DNA of 64,000 nucleotides, taken from positions 94,447-158,446 of the forward strand of contig PDIP01000079.1 of NCBI GenBank assembly GCA_002811645.1, in the 5' to 3' direction. The stretch is from Corallochytrium limacisporum (Eukaryota; Opisthokonta). The notes below the pieces were generated by a model. That model was not told the origin of the DNA and made no database searches. It saw nothing but the letters and a program-made list of their open reading frames with translations. Both the position numbers and the translations under genes were made by a program. This document shows, one piece after another, positions 22,667 to 34,190 of this stretch (the stretch's first letter is position 1; each line of letters opens with the position of its first letter).

Positions 22667-24862
22667 AACATACAGAGGCATAGAGGCACACAGACCTTTC
22701 GCCCGCTAGGAAGCACGCCCCACCCCCCATAGAAATCAAAGACACGGGTATCGATTCTGGAGTACACAGCGATTGTACTGAAAGTTTCTCTGTTTCAGTG
22801 GAATTAACAGCAGGGATTGGAGCGCTCTCGAACCCATTGATCACTCACCGTTCGCAATTGCGAACATGGTGCAGCAGTACTCTCCTTTATCTCCATAGTA
22901 AACTCATTCAATTATGTGCAATGCGGTAAGACGTATTGTTAGAGTGGGAGTCCTAGCGCCATCGATCACTGTCATCGGTGGGAAGGTGAAACAAATAGAA
23001 TTATAATGGGAGAGGTGTGACTGTGCCGCTATTCCTAAGGGACTGCACCAAAACACTCAGCGCGGGGCGCGTCTTGCCCGTTTGTCGCACAGTGGAGAAA
23101 GGATTCTGACTGTGCAGGAGGGTTGGCGAAGGGCGGGTGTTTTACCAAAAGGGACCCCCTCCTGAGAAGATCGAGCTCACTTTGGGGTGGAGAACCCCGA
23201 GTGTTGGTGATTGTCTCGTGATTCTGAGTGCACCAAGAACCACTGCGCCTTTTTTTTACTTGTTACCCGTCCCAACAGCGTGGTTCATTGGTGAGCAACA
23301 ATGCACCTGTTTTCTTCACACGGGGCTAACGAACTGCTCTCCCAGTCAACTGCCGCGCCGCCGTATGGCAGCAACGGCAAAAAGCCAACCCACAAACAGA
23401 AAACACAGCGGAGCTGTAAAGAAAACAAAAGGCCCAGCGGATCACTGGTGCAAGCGTGAGTGTGTTTACTTGCTTCAAAAAACCCCCCCCCCCCCTCCCT
23501 CCCTCTCCCTTCCCCACAAATCTTGCTCCTTCCCTCTCAGCCGCAGTCAAGCCCCGAAATTGTTTTCTAAAAACCGCGTTTCCAGTGAATCGCGTTTAGA
23601 CCGATGGGACGGCATACCGCAGTCCTCTGATAAGTCTATAGTCATGGCCCATTTCCATTGTGGTTCGAACACTATCCAACCAGGTGCCTTCCCCCCAAAA
23701 AAAATATAACACCAAGAAGGGATGCCAGTGCTCCATTTCCGGTGCAGGACTCTTTTTTCAAACATTGTATCATCGTTGTAGTAAATCTTAGGTTTCTCCT
23801 TGGGCCGTTCCCGGTGTGTTTGTTTTTGTTTTGGACGGCTCTTAGAACAACTTCGGAGCGACACCAACGCGGGTTGCTATAACGGTAATTCGGTGGTAGT
23901 GGTGACTCATCAAAACTTGCAATTCCGAATTTCCGGACTAAGAAGGTGGACTTCCTTCCTGTTTGACAGGCAGGCAGCAACGATAAACACAGCAGGCGCC
24001 CCAAGAAATGCGGACCAGGCAGTGTTGGGGACAATGCTTTCGGGCGAGCCGCTTTTCAACAAGAGTTTTTGGAACACCACTCCGGTTTTCAGCGGAACTG
24101 GCACAGTAGGCAATGAACCGAGAAGAGTTTGTCCATTCACTGTCCTGGTCAGTCATTGCTGCTTTTGTGGCTTGCCAATTCGCCATGGTCTGTGGGCTGT
24201 GTGGTTTGGAGATTTCGTAGTTCATTCACTATCGAATTGGTTGATATGAAGATTCAGCAAGTTTCCAACAATAGAAAACTTCCTTGCAAATCCCGCTCCA
24301 GTGTCTCAGTTTTTTTTCGGCTGATGAGTGCGTTGTGTCTTTGGGTATTGGGTTTCTCCTTGCCGCAAAGGTCAAAAGGATTTCCCCAACCCTACCAAGT
24401 TTTTTTTTTGGGTGCCCTCTCACCAACTAGCCACAATGTTAAACACAGCGCTGACGGGCGTCACAGAAAAAGTTTCATGGAAGCCGCCAAGCCTCGTCCA
24501 CTCAAATATCTCCACTCACTGCCTTGCCCTCTTTTCCCATAGTGTTTTCTCGTTTAAAAGTCTGGCAAAGGGGCCAGGAACTCTTAGACAGCAAAGAAAC
24601 ACACACATTTTCCACCTGGTGCTGAGTTCCCCATCCTTGCAGTGTGTCTCGCCCTCTCACAGCGACAGACAGAGGTGTGTGGAATCTGTGCTACTACCAA
24701 ACCAAGAAACTCTAACTATTGCCCGTTCGTACACGCCGCTTTAAGGTTGAAGAAATTTCGGCTACTTATTTCACATCACAAATCACACACCGCATACGTT
24801 CCCATGCACACCGTGAATCTCTTCTCCCCCTCCCACCCTTTTCCTGTATTATGCTCTCTATA

Positions 24863-24911
24863 ACCACCACCACCACCACCACCGCGCGCTCTCTCTCTCT
24901 CTCTCTCTCTC
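24863..24911. repeat. ACC then CT microsatellite
   Basis: About seven ACC/CAC trinucleotides followed by about twelve CT dinucleotides. Confidence 0.9.
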
Positions 24912-25612
24912 GCCAACATCTCTCTGTGGTCTTCACATACTCTCGCGTTACCGGGACCGGAGTTTGCAAAATAATAAAGAAAAAAAAACACGAGGCATCA
25001 TGTAGAGATGGAAAGGGAGGCGGGGGGCTACCGTAGAGCACGTATGCTAATAGTACGGGAGCAAGAAAAAGACCGTGCCATTATTGCAGAGCTCCTCCAA
25101 ACAAATTGAAACATTTTCTCGGAAACAAAAGCCGAGCTGTATCAATGCAACTAACGCAATAAAGTACTTTCAATATGGATAAAAATATCGCTGACCGTTC
25201 AACACCACCCCAACTCTCGTTGGTCGGAGGGTAAAAAATTCCGACTGTCTCCATGCTTCTGGTAATTCACCGCCTTCCTTCGTCTCTATCGCGGGGACAC
25301 GAGATGGGTCACTAATACGATCATCCCATAGCCCCGCAATCAAACTAGAACCACGCTGTTCGTACTCTGTACCTAGCGCTATGTACTACGTCTGCCACCC
25401 TGTGCGTGCGTACGATCGTTCCATTCTACTACCGGTGCCCAGCGGGTTCCCACACACTATCTGTGTGTCCATACTGAACGGACCGTAATTTTGTCTCCGT
25501 TGCAGCGAGGTAAGAATGGGTGTGGTATAAATGAAGCGAGCTTACAAGCTCACGGCAACAATATAGCACGGGGTGCACCTGGTCTCTCAAGTTTATCGGG
25601 TTCTCTACGTCC

Positions 25613-25613
25613 C

Positions 25614-25669
<56 letters not shown>

Positions 25670-25764
25670 CCTCGCTCTCGCCCTCCCCACCCAAACTCAC
25701 TCGACACACACACACACACACACACTCTCTCTCTCTCTCTCTTTCTTCTCTCTCTCGCGCTCTC
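25613..25764. repeat. Compound CT/CA microsatellite
   Basis: Long CT-repeat tracts flank a CA-repeat tract. The ORFs drawn across this block on both strands (Ser/Leu-rich or Arg/Glu-rich) are products of the repeat. Confidence 0.92.
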
Positions 25765-27727
25765 CGCCCTCCTGTCTACCAACAAAACCGGTTGCCCGCC
25801 CGTGCAAAAAATGCTGGCCATCGTTCGCCATCGTCGACGCTTATCTCTCTGTCTCATCAAAACAAATTAGGCTGGGGAGCAGGGCCCGTGATGCATGTCA
25901 CCACAAGAAAGAGACAGCAGAGGGAGGGTGTGATCGATCGAGTCGTCTATTGCACCAATTCTGGTCCTCGTCGCAAGTCGCTGGTTAGAAACGACAGCCA
26001 TTGCAGATTGTTTCTAGAACATTCAGTATGTGGATTGACCCAGTGGTTGTCAGCACCCAAAGTTCCCTCCCTATCTCTCTGCAGCATCCTTCCGCGTGGA
26101 AAGAGGTTGGCGCATAGCGGGAAGGAGGCGGCGCGCACCGCAGACGCCGAAGCCCTTTAACATGGTGGCGATGCTACGCAGAGATTACGATATTTACCTA
26201 GTATTTGAAAGGAAGCTGGGTATTCTCCGTGACTGATAACCAAAAACACGTCCTTAATAATCGGCGAATACACTTGAGACGACGACATTCTAAGCCACAC
26301 ACATCCCGGACCGGCACAATTCCGATTCCCGTCTTTCCCATTTTCCACCACATCCAACGATCTTGCCAGCCAGGCCTTTGGCTTTTGTGACCAATGCACA
26401 TCGTTCCCCATGCTTCGCCTGTTTGTACAGAATACAAAGCACAGGTCTCGGATCAGCCCAACTGGCCCTGGCCAGAGACACATTTGCCGCGGGTCTCTAT
26501 GACAGTAGCCCTTCCTATCCTGCCTGCACCGCCCTCTGCTGATCGTTCGGGACCGGATGGCCACATAACGTTCTCAGATCGGGGTTTCGGTCCCGTTCTG
26601 TATTTTTAGCTCATCTTTTGAAAAAGAGAAGGGGGGGGGGTCGCGCTGGCTTTTGCCAAGGGTCGTAGCGAATAAAACCCTCATCTCTCTCGTTTGCTAT
26701 GTTAACCCCTTCCGAGGGGGAGTGTTCGGGGCAGGGACCAGCGCGGAGCCGGTGAAAAACGAGGTTGAGAAGGGGAGGGGGGTCTGCTGATGTCCTCCGA
26801 GCTCCAGCAAGGGGTATCAGGTTAGCCACCACCCGCCGGATCCCTGCCCCTTTGGCCAGCTGACCACCAATATTTTCTTCTCCTCTTCTGTTGTTAACCT
26901 TCGCGGCCGTACTCCTTTCTTCGCCGCCCGACCGGCGAGACCGCAAAACCCAAAGGAAAACCCAGGAGCCATACGAGAAGAACGATGTGTAGTAGCAAAG
27001 GGGAGGGAGCCGCGGTGGGGGGGGGGAAGAGAGGACAGGCAAAACCTCGGGGGACCCAATGGCCTCACCACGTCGAGCAACGCAAGGTTCAGATTCTTGG
27101 GGAAACGTTCAATGCTTGAGAAGGTTCCCAACGGTTGTGTTTCAACTGAAATGGTTCAGAAATTGGTAAAATTTTTTCAAGCTTCTCTAATTACACACCA
27201 CTATACATAATGTAGGGACCCCGCTCACCAAAACGTGTGAAACCGTGTTCCAACCTCCTGGCCCTTCTGGCAATGAGGTCACAAGAGCACATGTAACGGA
27301 CCCGTACACACACACCCTTTGCTCGCGAGCGCGCTGATGGGAAAAAAAATCAAATGGAGACCTTGGGATGCCCCTCGTTTCTTCGGCCTGTGAATCAAGG
27401 TTGCTGCACACGGACACACGGAACGTGACCGAATCAAATAGTGCTATACAGTTAGTACTAAAATCAGGTGTTTGTATGTTTCATTCGCCTTTGGCATGAT
27501 GGGATCGGGTGCCCCTCTGCCGCTCTGAAATTTTGGGGAGAGATCCCGCAGAAACCCCCCTCCCCCTTTTTCTCCTTGTCCACCTCCGAGGTGTATACGG
27601 AACGATGGAAGGAACAGGGGCCTGGTTTTTCCGTACATTGAATACGGCAGTGAGCACTGCGGGTGATGTGGCGGTTCAGAACTGGTTGGGGGGGACAGGG
27701 AATTCCCCGTAGTAGGGAGGAATCCTA

Positions 27728-27955
27728 ATGGGCCGCCGGGGGTGTGGAGGAAGGGAGGAAGAAGGGAAGCGGGGAAGGGGAGGAGGGGAACCCGAGGGGG
27801 TGGGGGGAAGAAAGGGGAAACCAAAAGGGTGAGCTCAGGTCAGCAAAGAGGGATGGAGGAAGAAAAAGGGAAGGGAAGGGGGGGGAGGGAGGGGAAAGGG
27901 GGAAAAGGGGGGAAGGAGGCCGCACGAAACCGCGAGGGAGAAAGGGAGGTGCTGT
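27728..27955. repeat. Homopurine (G/A) tract
   Basis: About 230 bases made almost entirely of G and A on the plus strand, with multiple G runs of three to nine. Such tracts can form triplex or G-quadruplex structures. ORFs here encode only Gly/Arg/Glu/Lys or Pro/Ser low-complexity sequence. Confidence 0.85.
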
Positions 27956-28367
27956 AGTCACAGTACCGAATGGGTGCCCTTCCTTGGTTCCTGTCCTCCG
28001 CGAGACCAGCGGAGACGGAAGGGACGGAGAACGTGGAGGGCGAGGGGGACGAGAAGAGAAACTGATATCGTCTGCAGTGTATTGTGTATAGGAGACGGAA
28101 ATGATGAGAGAACCAACGCGCGAAAGATCCTCCCGGCCACTGCCAATTCCTCTCCCCCTCTTTGTGCCAAGTGTCTGGTGTGGCACCGAAACTGGTGCCT
28201 TGTGCAGTTTGAGACACGAGAAAGTTCATGTTTTTGGACAGGTTCTGTCTGTTAAGGGTAGATAGATTAATAGGAAGGGCCAAGAATAAACAGACACACC
28301 TCATGAGACGCAAGTGACGAACGCGAGATTGTACCAACTAAATGGTCGAACCCAAGACTACCAAACG

Positions 28368-28374
28368 TATTTAA
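28368..28374 (+). promoter_or_regulatory. TATA-like box (TATTTAA)
   Basis: TATTTAAGCC, 155 nt upstream of the ATG of the small gene at 28529 and identical over ten bases to the element before polyubiquitin. Possible core promoter element; not statistically established. Confidence 0.35.
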
Positions 28375-28528
28375 GCCATCCCAACCAATATAGTGTGGAC
28401 AATCGAGATCTCATCCCTAAGTAGTTACTTAAAGCGAGATACATAGAATGCGCACAAAGCCTTTTAGTAGAAGCGGAGTATTGCTACCACCAATAATAGA
28501 ACAAGCCGACCACTCACATACAACAAAG

Positions 28529-28810
28529 ATGCTGTCCCCTGCCCTGAAATCCGCAGGCTCCAGCCGCGATAACTCTCCTGCGAGCTCTCGCCGCAACAGC
28601 CAACAGAACAAGCGTCGTGTTAGCTTCAACGAGGCCAAGATGGTCTTGGAGACATACGATAACAATGTGTACAACCGCGAGTCTTGGAATATTATCCCCA
28701 ATGTGGAACACCTCGACGAGATCAAGATGGAGCTGACCTGGTACAAGCGGCTCGAAATGCCCGTGCACCCCGACAGCATTCAGTACATCAGCTGGCCGAA
28801 CCTAGAGTGA
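28529..28810 (+). CDS. Small protein with PP1-docking RVxF motif
   Basis: A 93-residue protein. The first 27 residues are Ser/Arg/Asn-rich and look disordered. They lead into KRRVSF (residues 28-33), a textbook RVxF-type docking motif for protein phosphatase 1, preceded by basic residues as is typical. The following segment, VLETYDNNVYNRESW, resembles the acidic/aromatic stretch that comes after such motifs in small fungal and protist PP1 regulators. The C-terminal half (VEHLDEIKMELTWYKRLEMP) is helical and conserved-looking. The open frame extends upstream to an ATG at 28448, but the ATG at 28529 has a better context and begins the compositionally typical part. Function as a PP1 regulator is an inference from the motif. 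Confidence 0.72.
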   Translation: MLSPALKSAGSSRDNSPASSRRNSQQNKRRVSFNEAKMVLETYDNNVYNRESWNIIPNVEHLDEIKMELTWYKRLEMPVHPDSIQYISWPNLE

Positions 28811-30221
28811 ATAGCTCTAATCGGCGTATGAAAAAACAAAGAAAATCACAAAAATGATTAGCATTTACTTTGAACGGTAATAGTCAATTCCCTGGTAACC
28901 CCAGAGTCTGCCAGCAGCGCAGTAGAATCACCAGTCGGACATCCAAGTTCATCCACATATAATCAACAAAAAAACACACCAGCTGGGCTGAATTGTGCCA
29001 CATTTCCATCACATCTTATCCATTCATGCATATATAATTATATCAAGACATCCATAGCATCATCACATTCATTGTAGTCTCTCACAGTCAGCAACTCCTA
29101 AATGCTCAACACCATGTCATTTGATCATTCTACACCATAGGGTTCATCCGGAACCATGTACCCTTCCCCCCCCCCCCTAGAAAAGTTTTGCATAACCCGC
29201 AAACAGGGTTTCCACGGAGTGATCCTGTCCCATACTGCTTGGTACTTAAGGATACAGTAATAAGGTGAAGGAAAGAAAATGGGGGTGGGGAGGCAGAGAG
29301 GGTGTACCGGGGGGGGGGGTTGGCTTTGCCCGTCCAGCTTACGGCATTGCTACCTTGGAAAGCCCGTTTCCTCCCTCTCCTTTGTGTCAGTATTATGACG
29401 GACGGTCCAATGTTTATACGCCGGGCCAGTTGGACGGTGCGGTTCCCACCCGTCTTGGCACTTTCCCTATGGAAAATGTACGAAAAATGTGGGGCCAGAT
29501 GCCCCGACTCCCGTACTGAATGTACTATTCCCTTATGAATGTATAGAAAAATTAGCGTCAACCCCCCCTTGGGAAAATAGACTCCCACCATGTGATTTTG
29601 GTGGGGAACGCCTTTGAAGTCTTTTGAAAACCAAACGGGCAATAACGCTCCGTTCCATGCAATTATTGATCCAATTGAAAATAAATAATATTGATTTATT
29701 GTAAGATTCGCGAAACACATTAGTTTTTAAATGTTAATTTAGGAATGAAGAGGGGCCCTCCCAAAAAGGGGCCCCGGGGGGGGGAGGGGCCGAGTCCGCT
29801 TGGAAAGAGTCTGCGGATTAACCTCATACCAACCCTTACGCAGCCCAGCCAAAGAGGGGGGGGGAGCAAGGGCGGCCGGACTGTGTAAGGAAGAAAGGGC
29901 GGGGTGGGGGGGTTGGCAGATACTGGCTTTTCCGGCCCAATGATGCCACACCAAACGGAGATGATCAGGAGACTGACGGTTTGGGTGCGTCAGCAATACC
30001 AGGCTGAAAAGAGAATACCATAAGCGACCGACCATGGGCCAGTATGAGAAAGTTGTCAAGGCCCATTATCTATCGCAAACGTATGTGAGATCTTGTAGGG
30101 AAGATGACCCAGCTGCTACCAACCGGAGAAAGCAAGTAGTCAGGAACGAGGCCGAACCGGCCTCCCTGGCAGCGGGTCATGTTTCGTTTGGTCGCTGATT
30201 GCATAACTATAGAAACAGTCA
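28811..30221. other. Intergenic region, 1.4 kb
   Basis: A-T-rich first half, then G and C runs (29169, 29311, 29775). A 196-codon minus-strand frame at 29130-29720 has no recognisable motif and spans a G run, so it is not called a gene. Confidence 0.5.
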
Positions 30222-30884
30222 ATGGCTTACTTCATGAAAGCCTCCGGGCCGCGGGTGGACCGCAGCCAAATGACCTACCTTCCGGCTACTTTCACTGATA
30301 AGACAGGGGCCACGGTCGTCCTGGATTTCTATGACGCTGCTCGGGACGAGGAAATTCTGTACTTGATCTTCAAAGACATTGTTGAGGATGGTATGACCTA
30401 TCCGCAAGAGACATTAGATACCATCGATGAATTCCGTGCCTACTACTGCACCCATGACGTCTTTGTGATACGCGACGGAAGTTCCAAGGGAGAAGCTATC
30501 GGAGGTTTTTATGTTAAGCCCAATTTTCCGGGACGATCTTCTCACCTCTGCAACGCCGGATTCATCGTACACAAAGCACAGAGACGACGCGGTTTGGCTC
30601 GGATCATGTGCCATGCCTATCCGAAGATAGCAGTCGACCTCGACTATGAGGGATCGTTTTTCAATCTCGTGTACATGTGTCAGCCGTACGCTGTGCCATT
30701 CTACGAATCCATGGGCTTCAGGGTCCTATCCATCCTGCCCAAAGCAGGCCGAATGAAAGAATTCGAACAAAACGGATACTCCGACGCCGCCCAAATGTAC
30801 GCGGATTTTGCTGTGGACTTCGGCACGGATTTGAAGGCAGTGGATTTTGGAGCGTGGATGAAAAGTATGCGCAGAGCATCTTGA
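30222..30884 (+). CDS. GNAT-family N-acetyltransferase
   Basis: Predicted acetyl-CoA-dependent N-acetyltransferase of 220 residues. The acetyl-CoA pyrophosphate loop is clear: GFIVHKAQRRRGLARIM, with QRRRGLA (120-126) fitting Q/R-x-x-G-x-G/A. It is preceded by the beta strand IGGFYVKPNFPGRSSHLCNA and followed by FFNLVYMCQPYAVPFYESMGF, the typical C-terminal GNAT part. The 'YVKPNFPGRSSHLCNAGF' wording is characteristic of a group found in fungi and other eukaryotes that includes Mpr1-like enzymes acting on small amines or proline analogues. The substrate here is unknown. A clean ATG follows an A at -1 (gtcAATGG). It converges with the BUD22-like gene, 104 bp between stops. Confidence 0.92.
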   Translation: MAYFMKASGPRVDRSQMTYLPATFTDKTGATVVLDFYDAARDEEILYLIFKDIVEDGMTYPQETLDTIDEFRAYYCTHDVFVIRDGSSKGEAIGGFYVKPNFPGRSSHLCNAGFIVHKAQRRRGLARIMCHAYPKIAVDLDYEGSFFNLVYMCQPYAVPFYESMGFRVLSILPKAGRMKEFEQNGYSDAAQMYADFAVDFGTDLKAVDFGAWMKSMRRAS

Positions 30885-30988
30885 TGTCCGTCGCCATGAT
30901 TTGACACAATCAAGGATTTGCACCCTAAGCAAGTCAACGGTGAATTCCTCAACATGGAATGATTAGACTCTTTGTAACTTATGTAGAT

Positions 30989-31987
30989 TTAATCGAACGT
31001 GATTTTGGTGCCCTGGTAAGTGGCCGAAGCCGCGGCCGCTTCCTTGGCACGCATTGCTGTCTTGGCCTGCCAAGACGGGTGCATTTGCTGAACTTTGCCC
31101 CTTACTTTCTTTTCGTCGTTGTCTTTAGCAAGCTTTGTTCCTGCCTGATCTCGACCACCGCTGCGGGTCGTGACCTTGCGGTCGGCCCGCTCTGTGCGTG
31201 CGCGCTTGGACTCCGACGCCTGCGTCGGCTTTCCCGCTTGCTGCTCACTGTCCCTAATGGTTCGCTTCATGCTCTTCCGCGCAGCAAACGCTGCTTCACC
31301 AGCATCCTCTGGCTCATTCGCGCCGCGGTTGTTATTGGTATCATCACCTGTTTGGTTTTTCGATTTCTTAGACTGTTTCACTTCCAGCTTGGGCATGTCC
31401 TGCACTGAGGTGGACGTTTTTTCTACCTGACGGTACTTTTCCAGTGCCAATTTTACCTGAGGATGCTGTGTGACTACCCTCAAGGCCCGTTCTGAGGCTG
31501 CATTTTTGTCGTTGCCCTTCTGTGCCGATGAGCTATGGACCTTCTTGTCAGCATCTAGGATCTTCACCAAAACGCTGTCCACGGTTAGATCGTCTTTAAT
31601 TGCAGACAATTCAGCCTCTGCCCGCCTAACAGCCTTCATACGATTCTTTTTAGCTGAGTCAGGTAGCTCGTCGACGTTCTCCTTCAGCTTCTTTAGTTTG
31701 CTTGCCACTGATGCTAGATGAGCACCCCTAGCCTTCTTTAGAGACGAACGCAAGGACTTCAGCCTCTGGTGGACTTTCGCATCCTTCGATTGCTTCACTA
31801 AAGCCTCCAAATCTGCCACAGCGCTTTCATCAGTGGTCAATTCTACGGAAGAGTTTTCGGTAGGTTTTGATCCTTTGTCCTTGGATTTGCTTCGAACAGC
31901 CCTTTCAGCCAGGGCGATTTCTGGCTTGATACCGGCCTTTGCCTGGGCTTTGCTAAGCTCCCACTTCAGGTTCTTTGGCTTTGGCAT
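30989..31987 (-). CDS. BUD22/SRFBP1-like ribosome biogenesis protein
   Basis: Probable nucleolar factor for small-subunit ribosomal RNA processing. The 332-residue protein is highly charged and Lys-rich, with an N-terminal helical region resembling the BUD22 helix (HQRLKSLRSSLKKARGAHLA and following). A long disordered basic middle leads to the family C-terminal signature: MHPSWQAKTAMR, then YQGTKITFD at the very end, matching the 'HPSWeA...fqGkKitFd' ending of SRFBP1/BUD22. I start at the ATG at 31987 (MPKPKNLKWELSKAQ); the seven codons further upstream begin with TTG, not ATG. It is divergent from the SWEET gene. Confidence 0.84.
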   Translation of the reverse strand: MPKPKNLKWELSKAQAKAGIKPEIALAERAVRSKSKDKGSKPTENSSVELTTDESAVADLEALVKQSKDAKVHQRLKSLRSSLKKARGAHLASVASKLKKLKENVDELPDSAKKNRMKAVRRAEAELSAIKDDLTVDSVLVKILDADKKVHSSSAQKGNDKNAASERALRVVTQHPQVKLALEKYRQVEKTSTSVQDMPKLEVKQSKKSKNQTGDDTNNNRGANEPEDAGEAAFAARKSMKRTIRDSEQQAGKPTQASESKRARTERADRKVTTRSGGRDQAGTKLAKDNDEKKVRGKVQQMHPSWQAKTAMRAKEAAAASATYQGTKITFD

Positions 31988-32686
31988 GATTACACTACCA
32001 TCAACCAATACCCGGGCTGCTTCATGTCATTGTGTACGATGTCTTCACCAGTACGTAGCACGCAATTTTAACCGTTCCAAAGGAACTCTGGATCCAAAGG
32101 TACTGAGAGTTGCAGTCCGAAATACCAGACCACATGGTTTGCTAACCAACTGATCCAAGTCACACGCTCTCCATGCACATGTATACTGACATGCAGTTTG
32201 AAATGTAAACTTTCAAAGGTCTCACATTGCAAAACGGGACTCGAACACAAAGAGAAAACGGCCAAGCTTTCTCCACTGCCTGAAAATCGCGAAAGTGTGT
32301 GCCCCCAAGCGCGCGTGGGTGCCGCCCCGGCACACCATAGTCCAACAAACCCAAGGGGGGCGAGGGAGCAAGACCCGCACCCCTGTCCCTGATGAATCAG
32401 GGGCCTATTTTCCGCCTGCCAAAATGGGGCGCGCGAGAGTCAGTTTTTCGGGGTCAGTTTTGGGCGCGGTAGTTTTAGCAGCGGGGGGGGGGGGGAGGGG
32501 GACAATGCCTATTTAATCAGAGTAGCCAATTTAATCGTGGGACAAGGGACTTCGCTCGCACGGCCAACGGACGAGAAGTTGACAACATTGCATGATACTA
32601 TACAGTGTCGAGCCCTGTTTGAGCCCACGGGACACAGTAGGTCAAAGAGTTAAAGAAATATAATGTAGTTAGTTCGCACATGAACC
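31988..32686. promoter_or_regulatory. Divergent region BUD22-like / SWEET
   Basis: About 700 bp between two starts. It includes a G run at 32483-32495 and a TATTTAA box at 32510-32516, 170 nt before the SWEET ATG. Short ORFs on both strands are taken as noise. Confidence 0.45.
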
Positions 32687-33409
32687 ATGAACGTGTTTAC
32701 TATCGCGGCCGTGGAGTACGTCTGCCAGGGATTCAGCATGGGACTAATCTTAGCCCCGGCACCTTTGTTCATTCGAGCATTGTTTCGAAGGAGCACAACA
32801 GGAGTGGACTTGAATCCATCCTTAGCCCTAGTCGGAGGTTCTTTGTGTTGGCTATACTATGGCTTTCTTAGTGATCAGCAAGTTCTTATCCAGATCAACA
32901 CAATCGCATTAATTGCTGGTGGGTTCTATGTGGCAGTGGCGCTAGCCTTCTCAGACCGAGAGGAACATTTCCTCCGCAAGTGTTTGTACACACTTGTGTT
33001 TATTGCGGTATTATTTTCAATCGTGCACTGGAGGATTGAAGAGCACCATGCAAAAGCACAATTGCTGGGGATGATTAGTGCCATGGGATCGGTTATGCTT
33101 TTCGCGGCACCCCTTGTCGACATCCGACACATGTTGGCGGCAAAAACAACTGGAAACCTTAATTTTCAGGTGTGTTTGGTAAATTTTGGCTGTACATTAA
33201 TTTGGACATACTATGGGATCTTGATAGGCGACCTCAATATCAGCATCCCTAACGGTGTCGGTCTGCTGTTCACCAGCGTGCAACTCTCACTGTTCGGAAT
33301 GTTTACTCAACGAAAGTATACTCTCGCCCAACAGCGAGATGCAATCGGTATTCAGAAACACAAGCTGGGTCATGTCAACGGGAAAAGTAGACCTGGATAC
33401 CTGCCATGA
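32687..33409 (+). CDS. SWEET (MtN3/saliva) sugar transporter
   Basis: Predicted bidirectional sugar uniporter with seven membrane helices arranged as two triple-helix bundles plus a linker helix. The 240-residue protein has the first MtN3 repeat (LAPAPLFIRALFRRSTTGVD, GGSLCWLYYGFL) and the second (APLVDIRHMLAAKTTGNLNF, GCTLIWTYYGILIGDLNISI). The substrate-pocket asparagines Asn71 (QINTIAL) and Asn189 (IPNGVGLL) are both kept, with the spacing seen in plant SWEETs. The C-terminal tail is short and basic. An out-of-frame ATG at 32680 lies only seven bases before the chosen ATG, so initiation may be leaky. Animals and some holozoans have SWEETs of this size; bacteria have half-size versions. Confidence 0.95.
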   Translation: MNVFTIAAVEYVCQGFSMGLILAPAPLFIRALFRRSTTGVDLNPSLALVGGSLCWLYYGFLSDQQVLIQINTIALIAGGFYVAVALAFSDREEHFLRKCLYTLVFIAVLFSIVHWRIEEHHAKAQLLGMISAMGSVMLFAAPLVDIRHMLAAKTTGNLNFQVCLVNFGCTLIWTYYGILIGDLNISIPNGVGLLFTSVQLSLFGMFTQRKYTLAQQRDAIGIQKHKLGHVNGKSRPGYLP

Positions 33410-34190
33410 TTGTTCCCAATTTGAAAGTGAGACTTCAAGGCAACGGCACAAACCCGCTCTTGGACACGGACATTGCCAGCCTAATTTTAATCAATATATT
33501 TAAATTGATAGCGAATCACTTGGGAATGATTTTGCCACACGCTCAAACATTCTTCTCCCTCAGTCGTTTTTGGCGCGCAAGGCCTAAGGAAGCCCACTCC
33601 CCCCTACCCCCTCGCTTGCCGAGGCAGGGGAAGTGGATTGGTGTGGACGAGGATGCCCTTGGGAAATTGGCTGTTTGAAATATTTTCTTTGTCTTCTATA
33701 GCCAAAGTATGTCATAGAGGACTGTCGTGTTTTGCTCGGCTCTAGGTACCGGGGTTGGAGAGCGCTGGGAGGAGCCATTCTAGCTGCGTCGAGGCGTTTT
33801 TTGGTGCGTGCTGCCCAAACGCAGTGCAGGATCGTGACGGTGGAGACCATTCGCAGCGATCCAAGTGCCGGTAGGACTAGAAGTCCAGACAGAGTGTGGG
33901 CCACTGTGAGTGAAATATGAGCAGTTCAAATGTCGTAGAGAAAAGGCGGGAAGTGCTGCCGTTTTCCATCGATCCCGTTCCTGGTTGTTTTGTGGAGACC
34001 TCCAAAGTTTTTGTGGAACCAAGGGTTCATTTCTAGTTTGTTTTCTTTCGAAAGTGGCTGCACGTCATGCGTACCACTATGTGCAGGGAAGGTATTACAC
34101 ATGATGAAATGCTCGTTCCTCACTGGCATCACTTGTTTCCTTACGCTTCAATCACTAGAGAGGCCAACGCCAATAACACAAACCACAAAC
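33410..34190. other. Intergenic region, 0.8 kb
   Basis: No gene seen. A minus-strand frame at 33584-33904 lacks recognisable features. The 3' part provides the upstream region of the SAP-domain membrane protein. Confidence 0.5.

Larger units (their letters stand above)
16342..28447. other. 12-kb gene desert rich in simple repeats
   Basis: No supported gene in this longest desert. Features seen: a sequencing gap at 19226-19450, C runs near 18981 and 20931, a CA/GT repeat at 22621-22666, an ACC/CT block at 24863-24911, a 150-bp CT/CA block at 25613-25764 and a purine tract at 27728-27955. Short ORFs at 18134-18469 and 21597-22135 are open in two or three frames at once, so they are not evidence of coding. 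Spliced genes or non-coding RNAs cannot be excluded from sequence alone. Confidence 0.55.

Noticed and set aside
25491-26160. 165-195-codon ORFs over the CT/CA block
   Set aside because: Produced by the microsatellite in several frames at once.
29130-29720. 196-codon minus-strand ORF
   Set aside because: Translates a G/C run and A-T-rich DNA, with no domain and no sensible composition; shadow-like.
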